Source of the DNA: Halobellus rarus
GTDB taxonomy: Archaea; Halobacteriota; Halobacteria; Halobacteriales; Haloferacaceae
Direction of reading: 5' to 3'
DNA length: 64,000 nucleotides
Assembly: GCF_024494595.1 (NCBI RefSeq)
Contig: NZ_JANHDI010000006.1
Location: 62,001 to 126,000, forward strand
Shown here one piece after another: positions 36,802-44,712 of this stretch (positions within the stretch are counted from its first letter, which is position 1; every line of letters begins with the position of its first letter). The notes beneath the pieces are model-generated. The model saw only the letters and a program-made list of their open reading frames with translations. It had not been told where the DNA came from and did no database searches. The translations under genes were made by a program, and so were the position numbers.

Positions 36802-37761
36802 ATGACGCGCGTACTGATCGATCAGGACATCACGCCCACCGACCGACTGCTCGACTATCTCGACGACGACTGGGAGGCGACCGTCGGCATCGACGGGGAC
36901 GAGGAAGCTCTTCTCGAGGTCGTCGGCGAGTACGACGTGCTTCTGGTGACTTCTCGTGTCCCGCTCACTCGCGACGTTATCGCGGCGGCCGACCGCCTGA
37001 AACTGATCGGAAAGCTGGGGACCGGAATCGACTCGATCGACCTCGAGGCCGCACGGGAGTACGGCGTCACGGTCACGCACACGCCCGGTCACAACGCGCT
37101 GTCGGTCGCCGAACACGGCCTCTGTCTCACGCTCGCGTGCGCCCGCCGACTCCCGACCGCCGAGGACCTCCTCTCGGCGGGTCAGTGGCGCGACGAGTAT
37201 CCGCTGGGGACGCGGGTGTCCGGAACGACGGTCGGCATCGTCGGCTTCGGCAACGTCGGCAAGCGGGTCGGTAAACTCCTCTCCGGGTTCGACGTCGACG
37301 TCTTGGTTCACGATCCGTACGTTCCGACCATCGACGCGGAACTCGCTGATGCCGAGATCAAGGCGCTCGATGATCTGCTCGAACGGAGCGATTTCGTGAT
37401 CCTCACGCCGGAACTGACCGACGAGACGCGTCATCTGATCGGCCCTCGGGAACTGCGTCGGATGCGAGACTCCGCGATACTCGTCAACGTCTCTCGGGGT
37501 CCCGTCGTCGACGAAACGGCGCTCGTCGACGCCCTCCGCTCCGACGAGATCGCCGGCGCGGGACTCGACGTCTTCGAAACCGAACCTCTTCCGTCCGATT
37601 CGCCGCTTCACGCGCTCGAAAACGTCGTGACGACGCCGCACATCGCCGCGATGACTGGCGCGTGCCGACGGGGCAACATCGATCAACTCGCCGAAAATGT
37701 GACCCGCCTGTTCGCCGGCGAGTCGGTCCTCGATCGGTACGTTCCGGTCAGGGGCGAGTGA
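36802..37761 (+). CDS. D-2-hydroxyacid dehydrogenase (PGDH-like)
   Basis: 319 residues from ATG 36802. NAD-binding VGIVGFGNVGKRVG (about 146-159), catalytic Arg in NVSRGPVVDE, Glu in DVFETEPLP and His in TPHIAAMTG: the full R-E-H set of the D-isomer-specific 2-hydroxyacid dehydrogenases. It lacks the C-terminal ACT domain of serine-pathway PGDH. The likely role is reversible reduction of a 2-oxoacid. Position inside the cluster suggests a metabolite of the aromatic route, not proven. Confidence 0.88.
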   Translation: MTRVLIDQDITPTDRLLDYLDDDWEATVGIDGDEEALLEVVGEYDVLLVTSRVPLTRDVIAAADRLKLIGKLGTGIDSIDLEAAREYGVTVTHTPGHNALSVAEHGLCLTLACARRLPTAEDLLSAGQWRDEYPLGTRVSGTTVGIVGFGNVGKRVGKLLSGFDVDVLVHDPYVPTIDAELADAEIKALDDLLERSDFVILTPELTDETRHLIGPRELRRMRDSAILVNVSRGPVVDETALVDALRSDEIAGAGLDVFETEPLPSDSPLHALENVVTTPHIAAMTGACRRGNIDQLAENVTRLFAGESVLDRYVPVRGE

Positions 37762-38467
37762 TGCTCCACACGCGGTTCTGAACCCGTCGCAGTCCGTCTT
37801 CGATGCGGTTTCGACCCGCTCTCGACGGGTTGTCGCTGATCCCTGTCTTCCACTCGTAATGTCCGGTATGGTCGGGAAACGGTGAGCGACCGCTCCTCCG
37901 TGGGTCGCCATCAGGTCGAGGCTTTCACTCGACTATATGAAATGTAAAACAAAGGGACGATCCGATATATCCGGGACAATTCTCGTTCATCCTGACCCGT
38001 ATTTCGAGCTTCTCTCCCCGATTTACGCTGAATATCACAGTCGTACTTGTGTTATTTTGATCCCCGTCTCTGGTACCCACGATCCCACCGTGCCGCAGTG
38101 AACGTTGGGGTCCCACTGAGTGAGCCCCCTATCTCGAAGGCCGATATTCGGTGTATGGATCTTGTGAGTTGTGTAGCGTCATCTCAGCCGGTTTCAGCTC
38201 GTTCGCACCTCGCGACGGCTTGAATATCACAATTATTAATCCGGGTCCGTCCGATATGCCCGTAACTCACCCAGTGCGAGCGAGAATCGAACGAACGCGC
38301 GAGTCGGCGGTCGCTCGTTCGACCGAAGTGGCTCCCCCGCACCGATAGCCGGGATACAATGTGGGTACGCGTGCTCGGTCGAAATGGCTTCGTCGCCCGT
38401 TTTCGAGCGGTTGTTATCTCGGACTCGTTGCGACCCTGTCGACGCCACGCGCGAAAGCGGTAGCCAC

Positions 38468-38483
38468 GGTGACAACCGTCACC
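38468..38483. promoter_or_regulatory. Inverted repeat upstream of IclR gene
   Basis: GGTGAC-AACC-GTCACC, a perfect 6-4-6 palindrome, 60 bases before the IclR start codon. Candidate operator. Confidence 0.45.
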
Positions 38484-38493
38484 TTCCCAGATG

Positions 38494-38513
38494 TATCCGG
38501 AAAGACCGGAATA
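38494..38513. promoter_or_regulatory. Second inverted repeat upstream of IclR gene
   Basis: TATCCGG-AAAGA-CCGGAATA, arms match except for one extra base, 30 bases before the start codon. Its place at the expected TATA/transcription-start zone fits autorepression. Confidence 0.45.
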
Positions 38514-38542
38514 TTCAACTGGCTTCGTAGCCTCTCGCTAGT

Positions 38543-39304
38543 ATGCCCACTGACCGCACGCCGCTCACCACCGTCGCGCGGGCGTTCGAGATCTTGAGCA
38601 TTCTCTGGGAACTGGACGGTGCCGGCCCTTCCGAGATCGCCTCGCGGTTAGACCTCCCGGACAGCACCGTGTACGACTACCTGCGCTCGCTGAACGACAC
38701 ACGGTACGTATCTCGGGACGACGGCGAGTACCACCTCAGTTCGTATTTCATCACTATCGGCGGGAAAATGAAATACCGGAACCGCCTCTACCAGGTCTCG
38801 AAGCCGGAGATGAAACAGGTCGTCTCCGAGACCGACGAACTCGTTGGACTGACGGTCGAAAGCGACGGGCGAGCGCTGGTATATCACCAAGAGGAGGGGA
38901 GACAGGCCCTGAACCTGGGAACGTACTCCGGGGCGACCACTCCGCTTCACACCGTAGCCACCGGGAAAGCGATCCTCGCGTACCTCCCCGAGGAGCGGAT
39001 CGACGAGATCATCGAACAGCGGGGACTGGAAAAACGGACCGACCAGACGATCACCGACCCCGAGGTTCTGAAGCAGGAACTCGAACAGGTCCGTGAGGAC
39101 GGCTACGCCATCGACTGGGACGAACAGGTCATCGGAATGGGGATGGCGGCGGTCCCGATCATCATCGACGAGGAAATCCTCGGATCGTTCGGAATCGTCG
39201 TCCCGACCGGTCGGATCCGGGACTCGACTTACCAGGAGGAGATCGTCCAGAAACTTCAGGAGATGACCAACAAGGTCACGATCAACTACCAGTACGGAGA
39301 CTGA
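38543..39304 (+). CDS. IclR family transcriptional regulator
   Basis: 253 residues. N-terminal winged helix (TVARAFEILSILWEL, GPSEIASRLDLPDSTVYDYL, YHLSSYFITIGG) and C-terminal effector domain with HTVATGKAILAYLP and GMGMAAVPIIIDEEILGSFG, the full IclR layout. IclR proteins regulate aromatic and acetate catabolism and respond to small carboxylates, so it is the natural candidate controller of the surrounding genes. Two inverted repeats lie just upstream of its start. Confidence 0.95.
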   Translation: MPTDRTPLTTVARAFEILSILWELDGAGPSEIASRLDLPDSTVYDYLRSLNDTRYVSRDDGEYHLSSYFITIGGKMKYRNRLYQVSKPEMKQVVSETDELVGLTVESDGRALVYHQEEGRQALNLGTYSGATTPLHTVATGKAILAYLPEERIDEIIEQRGLEKRTDQTITDPEVLKQELEQVREDGYAIDWDEQVIGMGMAAVPIIIDEEILGSFGIVVPTGRIRDSTYQEEIVQKLQEMTNKVTINYQYGD

Positions 39305-39509
39305 TCCCGTCGGATCCACCTCCCGCAGCGTTTGCACGCCTTCGTGGTCTCGGCTCCGACGTCCGGGCGACCGTCGTCATCACGCGAGCCCTCGACGACG
39401 GTCGTTGGGGTGCCTGGCTGCTGGTTCCCGGATGTGGGGGTTGCCCGACTGGTGTTTCCGACTGCTTCGGTGTGCCCGGTGTCGATCGTCCCTTCTTCGG
39501 TCGAGAGTG

Positions 39510-39905
39510 TCAGTCGTCGCCGACAGCCGTTCTCACCGCGTCCGGAAGCGCCTGCGGCTCGTTGTCAGCCTTCGAGACGCAGACGTGCCGTTCGTCTCCG
39601 GTGAACAGCGCGTTGCCGTCGGCGTCGCGCCCCGTCAACTCCATCCCGAGGCTCTTGGTTCCGACGTCCGGTTCCACGGTTATCGTGACCACGTCACCGA
39701 CGGTCACTGGACGGGTGAAATCGGTGTCCATCGACACGATGGGCAGGTGAACGCCGTACTCCTCGGGGATATCCCAGTAGGCCACGCCGCGGTCGTCCAT
39801 GAACTCCTCCCCGGCGCGGTGCATCGCGTCGACGAGGTTCGGATAGTAGGCGATGCCGTGGGGATCGGCGTCTCCCCAGGCGCACTTCCATTGGTACTCG
39901 AACAT
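39510..39905 (-). CDS. Acyl-CoA thioesterase, 4-hydroxybenzoyl-CoA type
   Basis: 131 residues from ATG 39905, a single hot-dog fold. WGDADPHGIAYYPNLVDAMH gives the catalytic Asp and the H-G-x-x-Y-Y-P motif of the 4HBT family, followed by VSMDTDFTRPVTVGD. It would hydrolyse an acyl- or aroyl-CoA, which fits two CoA ligases in the same cluster. It is the only minus-strand gene in the cluster and diverges from the second O-demethylase, sharing a 124-base promoter region. Confidence 0.88.
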   Translation of the reverse strand: MFEYQWKCAWGDADPHGIAYYPNLVDAMHRAGEEFMDDRGVAYWDIPEEYGVHLPIVSMDTDFTRPVTVGDVVTITVEPDVGTKSLGMELTGRDADGNALFTGDERHVCVSKADNEPQALPDAVRTAVGDD

Positions 39906-40029
39906 CACTTCGGCATCCCTCCACCCGTATAAATATTTCACTCAGATCGTATCGAAAACGGTCGATCGGAGCGACCCGTCGGGGGCTACACAACAGTTAA
40001 CCTACGGGGAGCGCGTCTCTCCTCCATAG

Positions 40030-41376
40030 ATGAGCGAATCAACTCTCGCGGACGTCGTCCGATCGAGCGACTCGGTCGTGGATCTCCTCCGGAATCGCGG
40101 GACCGGCTGGGCCGGGTTCCCGAACGTCCCAGACGAGCACACCCACTGGATCGAGGAGCAGCGGGCCTGGGCCGAGGCGTGTTCCCTCGCGGATCAGTCC
40201 CACCATATGGTCGACTACCGGGTCGAGGGCCCCGACGCGCTCGATCTGTTCTCCGATCTCGGGATCAACGGTTTCGACCGCTTCGAGCCCGGGACGGCCA
40301 AACAGCTCGTCGTCGCGAACCCGGACGGCTACTTCATCGGCGACGGTATCCTCCTGTACCTCGACCGCGGGAAACTGGCGCTCGTCGGGCCGCCACAGAC
40401 GGCGAACTGGATCCAGTACCACGTCGAGACCGGCGACTACGACGTCCGAACCGACCGAGACGAGACGTCGGGCGTCCGCGACGGTCCGCCCCAGAACTAC
40501 CGGTATCAGTTGCAGGGACCGAACGCCGTCGATCTGATGGCGGAAGTGACGGACGAGCCCCTCCCGGATCTGGGGTTTTTTCGCTTCGACGACGTCAGCA
40601 TCGACGGCCGCGAGGTGACGCTCCTGCGCCACGGGATGGCCGGCGAGGCCGGCTTCGAGTTCTGGGGTCCCTGGGACGACGCGGAGGCGATCCACTCGAC
40701 GATCCTCGAGGCGGGCGAAGACCGGGGAATTCGACAGTTGGGCGCGAAGAGTTACGGGAGCTCCGCCGTCGTCTCCGGCTGGGTCGGGATGCCGCTGCCC
40801 GCCGTCTACGACGGCGATGCGATGTCCGACTACCGCGAGTGGCTCAGCGCGCACAGCCTCGAAGCGCACTACTCGATCGCCGGCAGCCTCGACGCCGAAG
40901 ACGTCACCGACTACTACGTGACGCCGATCGAACTGGGCTACGACCGCCTGATCGACTTCGATCACGACTTCGTCGGGCGGGAGGCCCTGGCGGCGGAGGC
41001 CGAAGATCCCTCGCGGACGCTCGTCACGCTGGAGTGGGCCGACGCAGACGTCGTCGACGTCTTCGCGTCGCTCTTCGAGGGCGGACCCGCGAAGTCCCTC
41101 GACCTTCCCGTCCCGTGGCGCTCGACTTCGCATCACGACGCCGTCCGCGACGGCGACGACCTGGTTGGCACGTCGATGTGGGCCGCCTACACCTACAACG
41201 AGCGGACGGTGATCTCGCTCGCGGTCGTCGACCTCGCGGTCGCCGATCCGGGCACCGAACTCACGCTCGTCTGGGGCGAACCCGACGGACGTCGGAATCC
41301 GGCCGTCGAGCGCCACGCGCGCAGGGAAATCTCGGCGACGGTCGCACCGGTGCCGTACACGTCGGACAACCGCTGA
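40030..41376 (+). CDS. LigM/DesA-like tetrahydrofolate-dependent O-demethylase 2
   Basis: 448 residues, a close paralogue of the gene at 35338: HWIEEQRAWAEAC, LADQSHHMVDYRVEGPDAL, AKQLVVANPDGYFIGDGIL, QLQGPNAVDLM, LRHGMAGEAGFEFWGPWD, NERTVISLAVVD, LVWGEPDGRRNPAVERH. Compared with copy 1 it keeps the IGDGI and SHHM wording closer to what I recall of LigM. It is followed by a MetF gene, the arrangement that supplies or drains methyl-tetrahydrofolate. The two copies may serve different methoxy positions or substrates. Confidence 0.8.
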   Translation: MSESTLADVVRSSDSVVDLLRNRGTGWAGFPNVPDEHTHWIEEQRAWAEACSLADQSHHMVDYRVEGPDALDLFSDLGINGFDRFEPGTAKQLVVANPDGYFIGDGILLYLDRGKLALVGPPQTANWIQYHVETGDYDVRTDRDETSGVRDGPPQNYRYQLQGPNAVDLMAEVTDEPLPDLGFFRFDDVSIDGREVTLLRHGMAGEAGFEFWGPWDDAEAIHSTILEAGEDRGIRQLGAKSYGSSAVVSGWVGMPLPAVYDGDAMSDYREWLSAHSLEAHYSIAGSLDAEDVTDYYVTPIELGYDRLIDFDHDFVGREALAAEAEDPSRTLVTLEWADADVVDVFASLFEGGPAKSLDLPVPWRSTSHHDAVRDGDDLVGTSMWAAYTYNERTVISLAVVDLAVADPGTELTLVWGEPDGRRNPAVERHARREISATVAPVPYTSDNR

Positions 41377-41459
41377 TACTGTCGGTGGTACCTACGTGGA
41401 GTACGAGACGCTGTAGCCACCGAGCGGTCTCGACGGTGTCCTCTGTGGGGAGGTGGTGG

Positions 41460-41502
41460 TCTCCATCTCCTCCTCATTTCCTCCTTCTCACCTCCTCCTC
41501 TG
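41460..41502 (+). other. Pyrimidine-rich tract
   Basis: About 43 bases almost wholly C and T on the plus strand (only three A interruptions), made of repeated CTCCT words, ending 14 bases before a TATA-type box. It may unwind easily or be chance in a C-rich genome. Confidence 0.4.
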
Positions 41503-41515
41503 GAGCGCAGGACAA

Positions 41516-41523
41516 CCTTTATC
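41516..41523 (+). promoter_or_regulatory. TATA-type box before small ORF and metF
   Basis: CTTTATCA, with its centre about 28 bases before the ATG at 41549, so transcription should begin at or beside that ATG rather than at the metF start 95 bases further on. Confidence 0.5.
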
Positions 41524-41548
41524 AGTCACTTACCACTGAGTGTAGGTA

Positions 41549-41647
41549 ATGAGTGGATTCACAGCGGGCAGTCTGTCCGGCGGAGCCGTCGCTGTCGATC
41601 GCACGGGAACGACGGACCGAGCCCCCCACGCGGAGGATCGTCGATGA
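41549..41647 (+). CDS. Possible 32-residue leader peptide coupled to metF
   Basis: ATG at 41549 sits about 28 bases after the TATA-type box, the position of a leaderless start. The ORF (MSGFTAGSLSGGAVAVDR and 14 more residues) ends with TGA overlapping the metF ATG (ATGA). Haloarchaea often begin transcripts at the start codon, so ribosomes entering here could be handed to metF. Alternatively metF has a longer untranslated leader and this ORF is chance. A similar arrangement precedes livG. Confidence 0.35.
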   Translation: MSGFTAGSLSGGAVAVDRTGTTDRAPHAEDRR

Positions 41648-42498
41648 CGTCCAGTCAGCGCCCCTCGGCGACCGGAACGGCGTCTGCGCTCCTCGAATCG
41701 CCGCGGTTCGAACTGATGCCGTTCGACAGCTTCGACGAACAGGTCCGTCACCTCCCCGACGGCGCGACAGTGACGATCACCGCCTCGCCGGCGCTCGAAC
41801 TCGAAGCGACGATCGAGACGGCCGAGGAGGCCGCCGAAGCCGGCTACGAGGTCGTTCCGCACGTCTCGGCGCGGTACGTTCGCGACTCCGAGCACCTCGC
41901 CGAGATCTGTGAGCGCTTGGAAGCCGTCGGGATCTCCGACATCTTCGTCCCCGGCGGCGACCGCGAGGAACCGATCGGCGAGTTCACCTCCGCCTACGAT
42001 ATGCTCACCGCGCTCGACGACCTCGAGTACGAGTTCGACGAGGTCGGCATCACCGGATATCCCGAGGGGCACGAGTTCCTCTCCGAGGAGACGCTCGCGG
42101 AGGCGATGGAGAAGAAGGCGCCCTACGCGACGTACATCGCCACCCAGCTGTGCTACGATCCCGACACCATCCTCGAATGGATCGAGACGGTCCGCGACCG
42201 GGGTGTCGACCTTCCGATCGAGGTGGGCATCCCGGGCGTGATGAAGTACGAGAAACTCCTGAGCATCTCTCAGAAGGTGGGCGTCGGCGACTCGGTCCGG
42301 TTCCTGAAGAAGACGACCGGTCTCGTGGGCTTCGTCAAGCAGTTCATCGGGTCCCGAGGTCGATACCGACCCGACGAACTGGTCGACGGGTTGGCACCGT
42401 ACGCCGACGATCCGACGTACAACATCCGCGGCCTCCACGTCTACACCTTCAATCAGGTCCCCGACACCGAGGAGTGGCGGACGGGGCGACTACAGTAG
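41644..42498 (+). CDS. metF: Methylenetetrahydrofolate reductase-like protein
   Basis: 284 residues, a (beta/alpha)8 flavoenzyme-type protein: TVTITASPALELEATIETAE, VVPHVSARYVRDSEHLAEI, DIFVPGGDREEPIGEF, ITGYPEGHEF, ATQLCYDPDTILEWIE, GIPGVMKYEKLL and a final LHVYTFNQ follow the MetF order. Beside an O-demethylase it would oxidise methyl-tetrahydrofolate back to the methylene form, as in the ligM-metF pair of Sphingobium SYK-6, so that folate is recycled and the methyl carbon enters C1 metabolism. Direction is inferred. Confidence 0.85.
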   Translation: MTSSQRPSATGTASALLESPRFELMPFDSFDEQVRHLPDGATVTITASPALELEATIETAEEAAEAGYEVVPHVSARYVRDSEHLAEICERLEAVGISDIFVPGGDREEPIGEFTSAYDMLTALDDLEYEFDEVGITGYPEGHEFLSEETLAEAMEKKAPYATYIATQLCYDPDTILEWIETVRDRGVDLPIEVGIPGVMKYEKLLSISQKVGVGDSVRFLKKTTGLVGFVKQFIGSRGRYRPDELVDGLAPYADDPTYNIRGLHVYTFNQVPDTEEWRTGRLQ

Positions 42499-42732
42499 CC
42501 CCCTGTGAGACTCCGCTCGGAGAGCACTTCTCCGGGTGGTGTGGACGGGCTGGCGGACGGCCTGACCATCACTGTCGATGCACGACTCGACCCTCGTGGG
42601 GATTTCAGTCGCTGCTTTGTCGTTTCGCGCCCGAGGCTACAGTGGTGGGTGGACCGCATTCGTCGGGCCCGGCGCGCGGGAGCCGATCGATCTCCGGATC
42701 TGGTCCGACGGCGGTCACCGAGTAGACAAAAG

Positions 42733-42740
42733 GATTATAC
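42733..42740 (+). promoter_or_regulatory. TATA-type box before livG
   Basis: GATTATAC, about 38 bases before the ATG at 42774 and 120 bases before livG. The 235 bases between metF and this box hold nothing else recognised. Confidence 0.4.
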
Positions 42741-42773
42741 TGATCGGGGATGACCTGACGGTAAGGAACCAGA

Positions 42774-42854
42774 ATGAGTGAGAACATCTCACACCTCCCG
42801 AACGGGTCGGATTCGGATCGAACGTCAGACGCCCGTCGGTCCAGAGGGAGGTAG
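42774..42854 (+). CDS. Possible 26-residue leader peptide before livG
   Basis: ATG at 42774 lies shortly after the TATA-type box. The ORF (MSENISHLPNGSDSDRTS and 8 more residues) ends in TAG one base before the livG ATG (TAGTATG), and a GGGAGGT site overlaps its last codons. Ribosomes finishing here could restart at livG. Too short to be sure. Confidence 0.3.
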   Translation: MSENISHLPNGSDSDRTSDARRSRGR

Positions 42855-42855
42855 T

Positions 42856-43578
42856 ATGCTGTCGGTCGAGGGACTCACGAAGAAGTTCGACTCGGTCGTC
42901 GCCGTCGACGACGTCGATATGGAACTCCGCTCCGGCGAGATTCACGGGCTCATCGGCCCGAACGGGGCCGGGAAGACGACGACAGTCAATCTCATCACGG
43001 GAGAGTTGACCCCGACGAGCGGAACGATCGAGTTCGACGGAACCGACCTGGTCGGTCGCTCGCCCTCCGCCATCGCCCGACAGGGGATCGGCCGATCGTT
43101 TCAGGTCGTCCAGTACTTCCCCGAAATGACCGTCAGAAAACACCTCCGACTCGCCGTCCGCGACTCGACGGAGACCGTCAGGAGCGTCTTCAACCGGCAG
43201 GAAGACTACGGTCCACAGATACGGGAGGTAGCCGAGCGGGTCCATCTCGAAGACGACCTCGACACGGTCGCGAAGAACCTCGCGCACGGAAAAAAACGGT
43301 TCCTGGACATCGCGATGGTGCTCGGGATGGATTCGCGGGTCATCCTCTTCGACGAACCCGCCGCCGGGCTCAATCAGTCCGAGACCGACGAGGTCAAGGC
43401 GATACTGGAGAATCTCCGCGGCGAGTACACGGTCCTGATCGTCGAGCACGACGTCGACCTCGTACGCTCGATCTCCGATCGGATCACCGTCCTGCACAAC
43501 GGATCGGTTCTCACCACGGACACGCCCGAAAACGTCGTCGAGAACCCGCAGGTCAAGGAGGTGTATCTCGGTGAGTGA
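42856..43578 (+). CDS. livG: Branched-chain/aromatic acid ABC importer ATPase
   Basis: 240 residues from ATG 42856, which is preceded by GGGAGGT. Walker A GPNGAGKT (34-41), a Q-loop followed by GIGRSFQ (typical of LivG), signature loop LAHGKKR in place of LSGGQ, Walker B VILFDEPAAGLN and H-loop VEHDVDLV. It powers a Liv-type (HAAT) importer with livF, livH, livM and a binding lipoprotein. Members of this importer family often take up aromatic acids in catabolic clusters. Overlaps livF by eight bases. Confidence 0.93.
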   Translation: MLSVEGLTKKFDSVVAVDDVDMELRSGEIHGLIGPNGAGKTTTVNLITGELTPTSGTIEFDGTDLVGRSPSAIARQGIGRSFQVVQYFPEMTVRKHLRLAVRDSTETVRSVFNRQEDYGPQIREVAERVHLEDDLDTVAKNLAHGKKRFLDIAMVLGMDSRVILFDEPAAGLNQSETDEVKAILENLRGEYTVLIVEHDVDLVRSISDRITVLHNGSVLTTDTPENVVENPQVKEVYLGE

Positions 43579-44281
43579 ACTACTAACCGTCGAGGACCTC
43601 AACGCGTTCTACGGCGACAGTCAGGTCCTCTTCGACGTCTCGATCGAACTCGGCACGAACGACGTCGTCGGCATCTTCGGCCGGAACGGAATGGGAAAGA
43701 CGACGCTCTTGAACAGTCTCGTAAACCGGATCGACCGGAAGACTGGGACCGTCACGTATCGCGGGCAGGACGTCTCTGCGTGGTCTCCACACGAGATCGT
43801 CCGCGAGGGGATCGCGTACGTGCCGGAAGAACGAGAGATCTACCCCGCGCTCTCGGTCCGCGAGAACCTCGAACTGGCGATGACGTCGGACATCGGCGAC
43901 GACGCCCGTGAGGAACGGATACAGAACGTCTTCACGCAGTTCGAACGGCTCGGCGAGCGACAGGAACAGCGTGGCGGAACGTTGAGCGGCGGCGAACAGC
44001 AGATGCTCGCCATCGGACGTGCGCTGGTGACCGATCCGGACCTGCTCCTCCTCGACGAACCGACGGAGGGACTCGCGCCCGCGATCATCGACGACGTCGT
44101 CGACATTCTCGAATCGCTGGTGACCGGCGATCGGGCGGTGCTGATCGCCGAACAGAACATCAATCGGATGCTCCCGCTCATCGACCGTGGATACATGATC
44201 CAGACCGGCCGGATCGTCGAAGAGGGAGATTCTGACCACCTCAGTGACGAGGCGATTCACGACAAGTACCTGACGGTATAA
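43571..44281 (+). CDS. livF: Branched-chain/aromatic acid ABC importer ATPase
   Basis: 236 residues from a GTG. Walker A GRNGMGKT (37-44), LSGGEQQML signature, Walker B LLLDEPTEGLAP and the LivF hallmark IAYVPEEREIYPALSV. It pairs with LivG as the second ATPase of the importer. The start overlaps the end of livG, showing translational coupling. Confidence 0.94.
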   Translation: MSELLTVEDLNAFYGDSQVLFDVSIELGTNDVVGIFGRNGMGKTTLLNSLVNRIDRKTGTVTYRGQDVSAWSPHEIVREGIAYVPEEREIYPALSVRENLELAMTSDIGDDAREERIQNVFTQFERLGERQEQRGGTLSGGEQQMLAIGRALVTDPDLLLLDEPTEGLAPAIIDDVVDILESLVTGDRAVLIAEQNINRMLPLIDRGYMIQTGRIVEEGDSDHLSDEAIHDKYLTV

Positions 44282-44712
44282 CCGTCTTCACCCGCACTCA
44301 CGGTATTCCCCGCCGAAGGCCCCCGTGGAGTCAGGGGACATCGTTCAGCGCCGTTTCGGTTCGCGTCTGAGGCGGCAGAAGCGTCCCTCTCACTACGCTA
44401 CACGCTGTCTCGCTCACCATCCTATACGCGATCGTATCCACTGACTGCGGTGCGGCGTCCGCCGTTCGAACCGCCGTCGTCTCACCCGGCGAGGGCTGAT
44501 TTGTCGGGCTGCGGGCAGTTTGGCTGAGGTCCCCTTCGTTCTGAAACCGGCACGTTTCGACGCTCCCCGGCCGCGTACCGTCGTTCGGCTTACAAAAATT
44601 ATATTATGATGTGGATTATCCCGTATAGTGTGTTATCGATGACGAACATTACCTCGCACAGTAGTCGAGTACCTAACTACTACCGCTCGGACACCGCTCT
44701 CGTGTAACGGCT
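44282..44712. other. Intergenic region with internal livH promoter
   Basis: About 430 bases between livF and livH. It includes an imperfect 5-4-5 inverted repeat, ATACG-CGAT-CGTAT, near 44424-44437 and an A/T-rich TATA-like run, TACAAAAATTATATTATG, at 44591-44608, a hundred bases before livH. The gap splits the importer into two transcripts or makes a long leader. No ORF. Confidence 0.5.

Larger units (their letters stand above)
37762..38542. other. Long intergenic region upstream of the IclR gene
   Basis: About 780 bases with no believable ORF. The heptamer CCGATAT occurs three times on the plus strand (37962, 38141, 38251) and TGAATATCACA twice (38029-38039, 38221-38231). Two inverted repeats close to the regulator are listed separately. 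The size and repeated words suggest a regulatory zone or a decayed gene. Confidence 0.5.

Noticed and set aside
35323-37911. 862-codon open frame on the minus strand
   Set aside because: It is antisense to the first O-demethylase and the hydroxyacid dehydrogenase, both with full family motifs. High third-position G+C keeps the opposite strand free of stops. The translation is Val/Arg/Asp-rich with no motif.
37925-38116. 63-codon minus-strand ORF in the long gap before the IclR gene
   Set aside because: No recognisable features and a base composition unlike haloarchaeal coding sequence.
40039-41316. 425-codon open frame antisense to O-demethylase 2
   Set aside because: Shadow of the real gene; Val/Asp/Arg-rich translation typical of GC-rich antisense frames.
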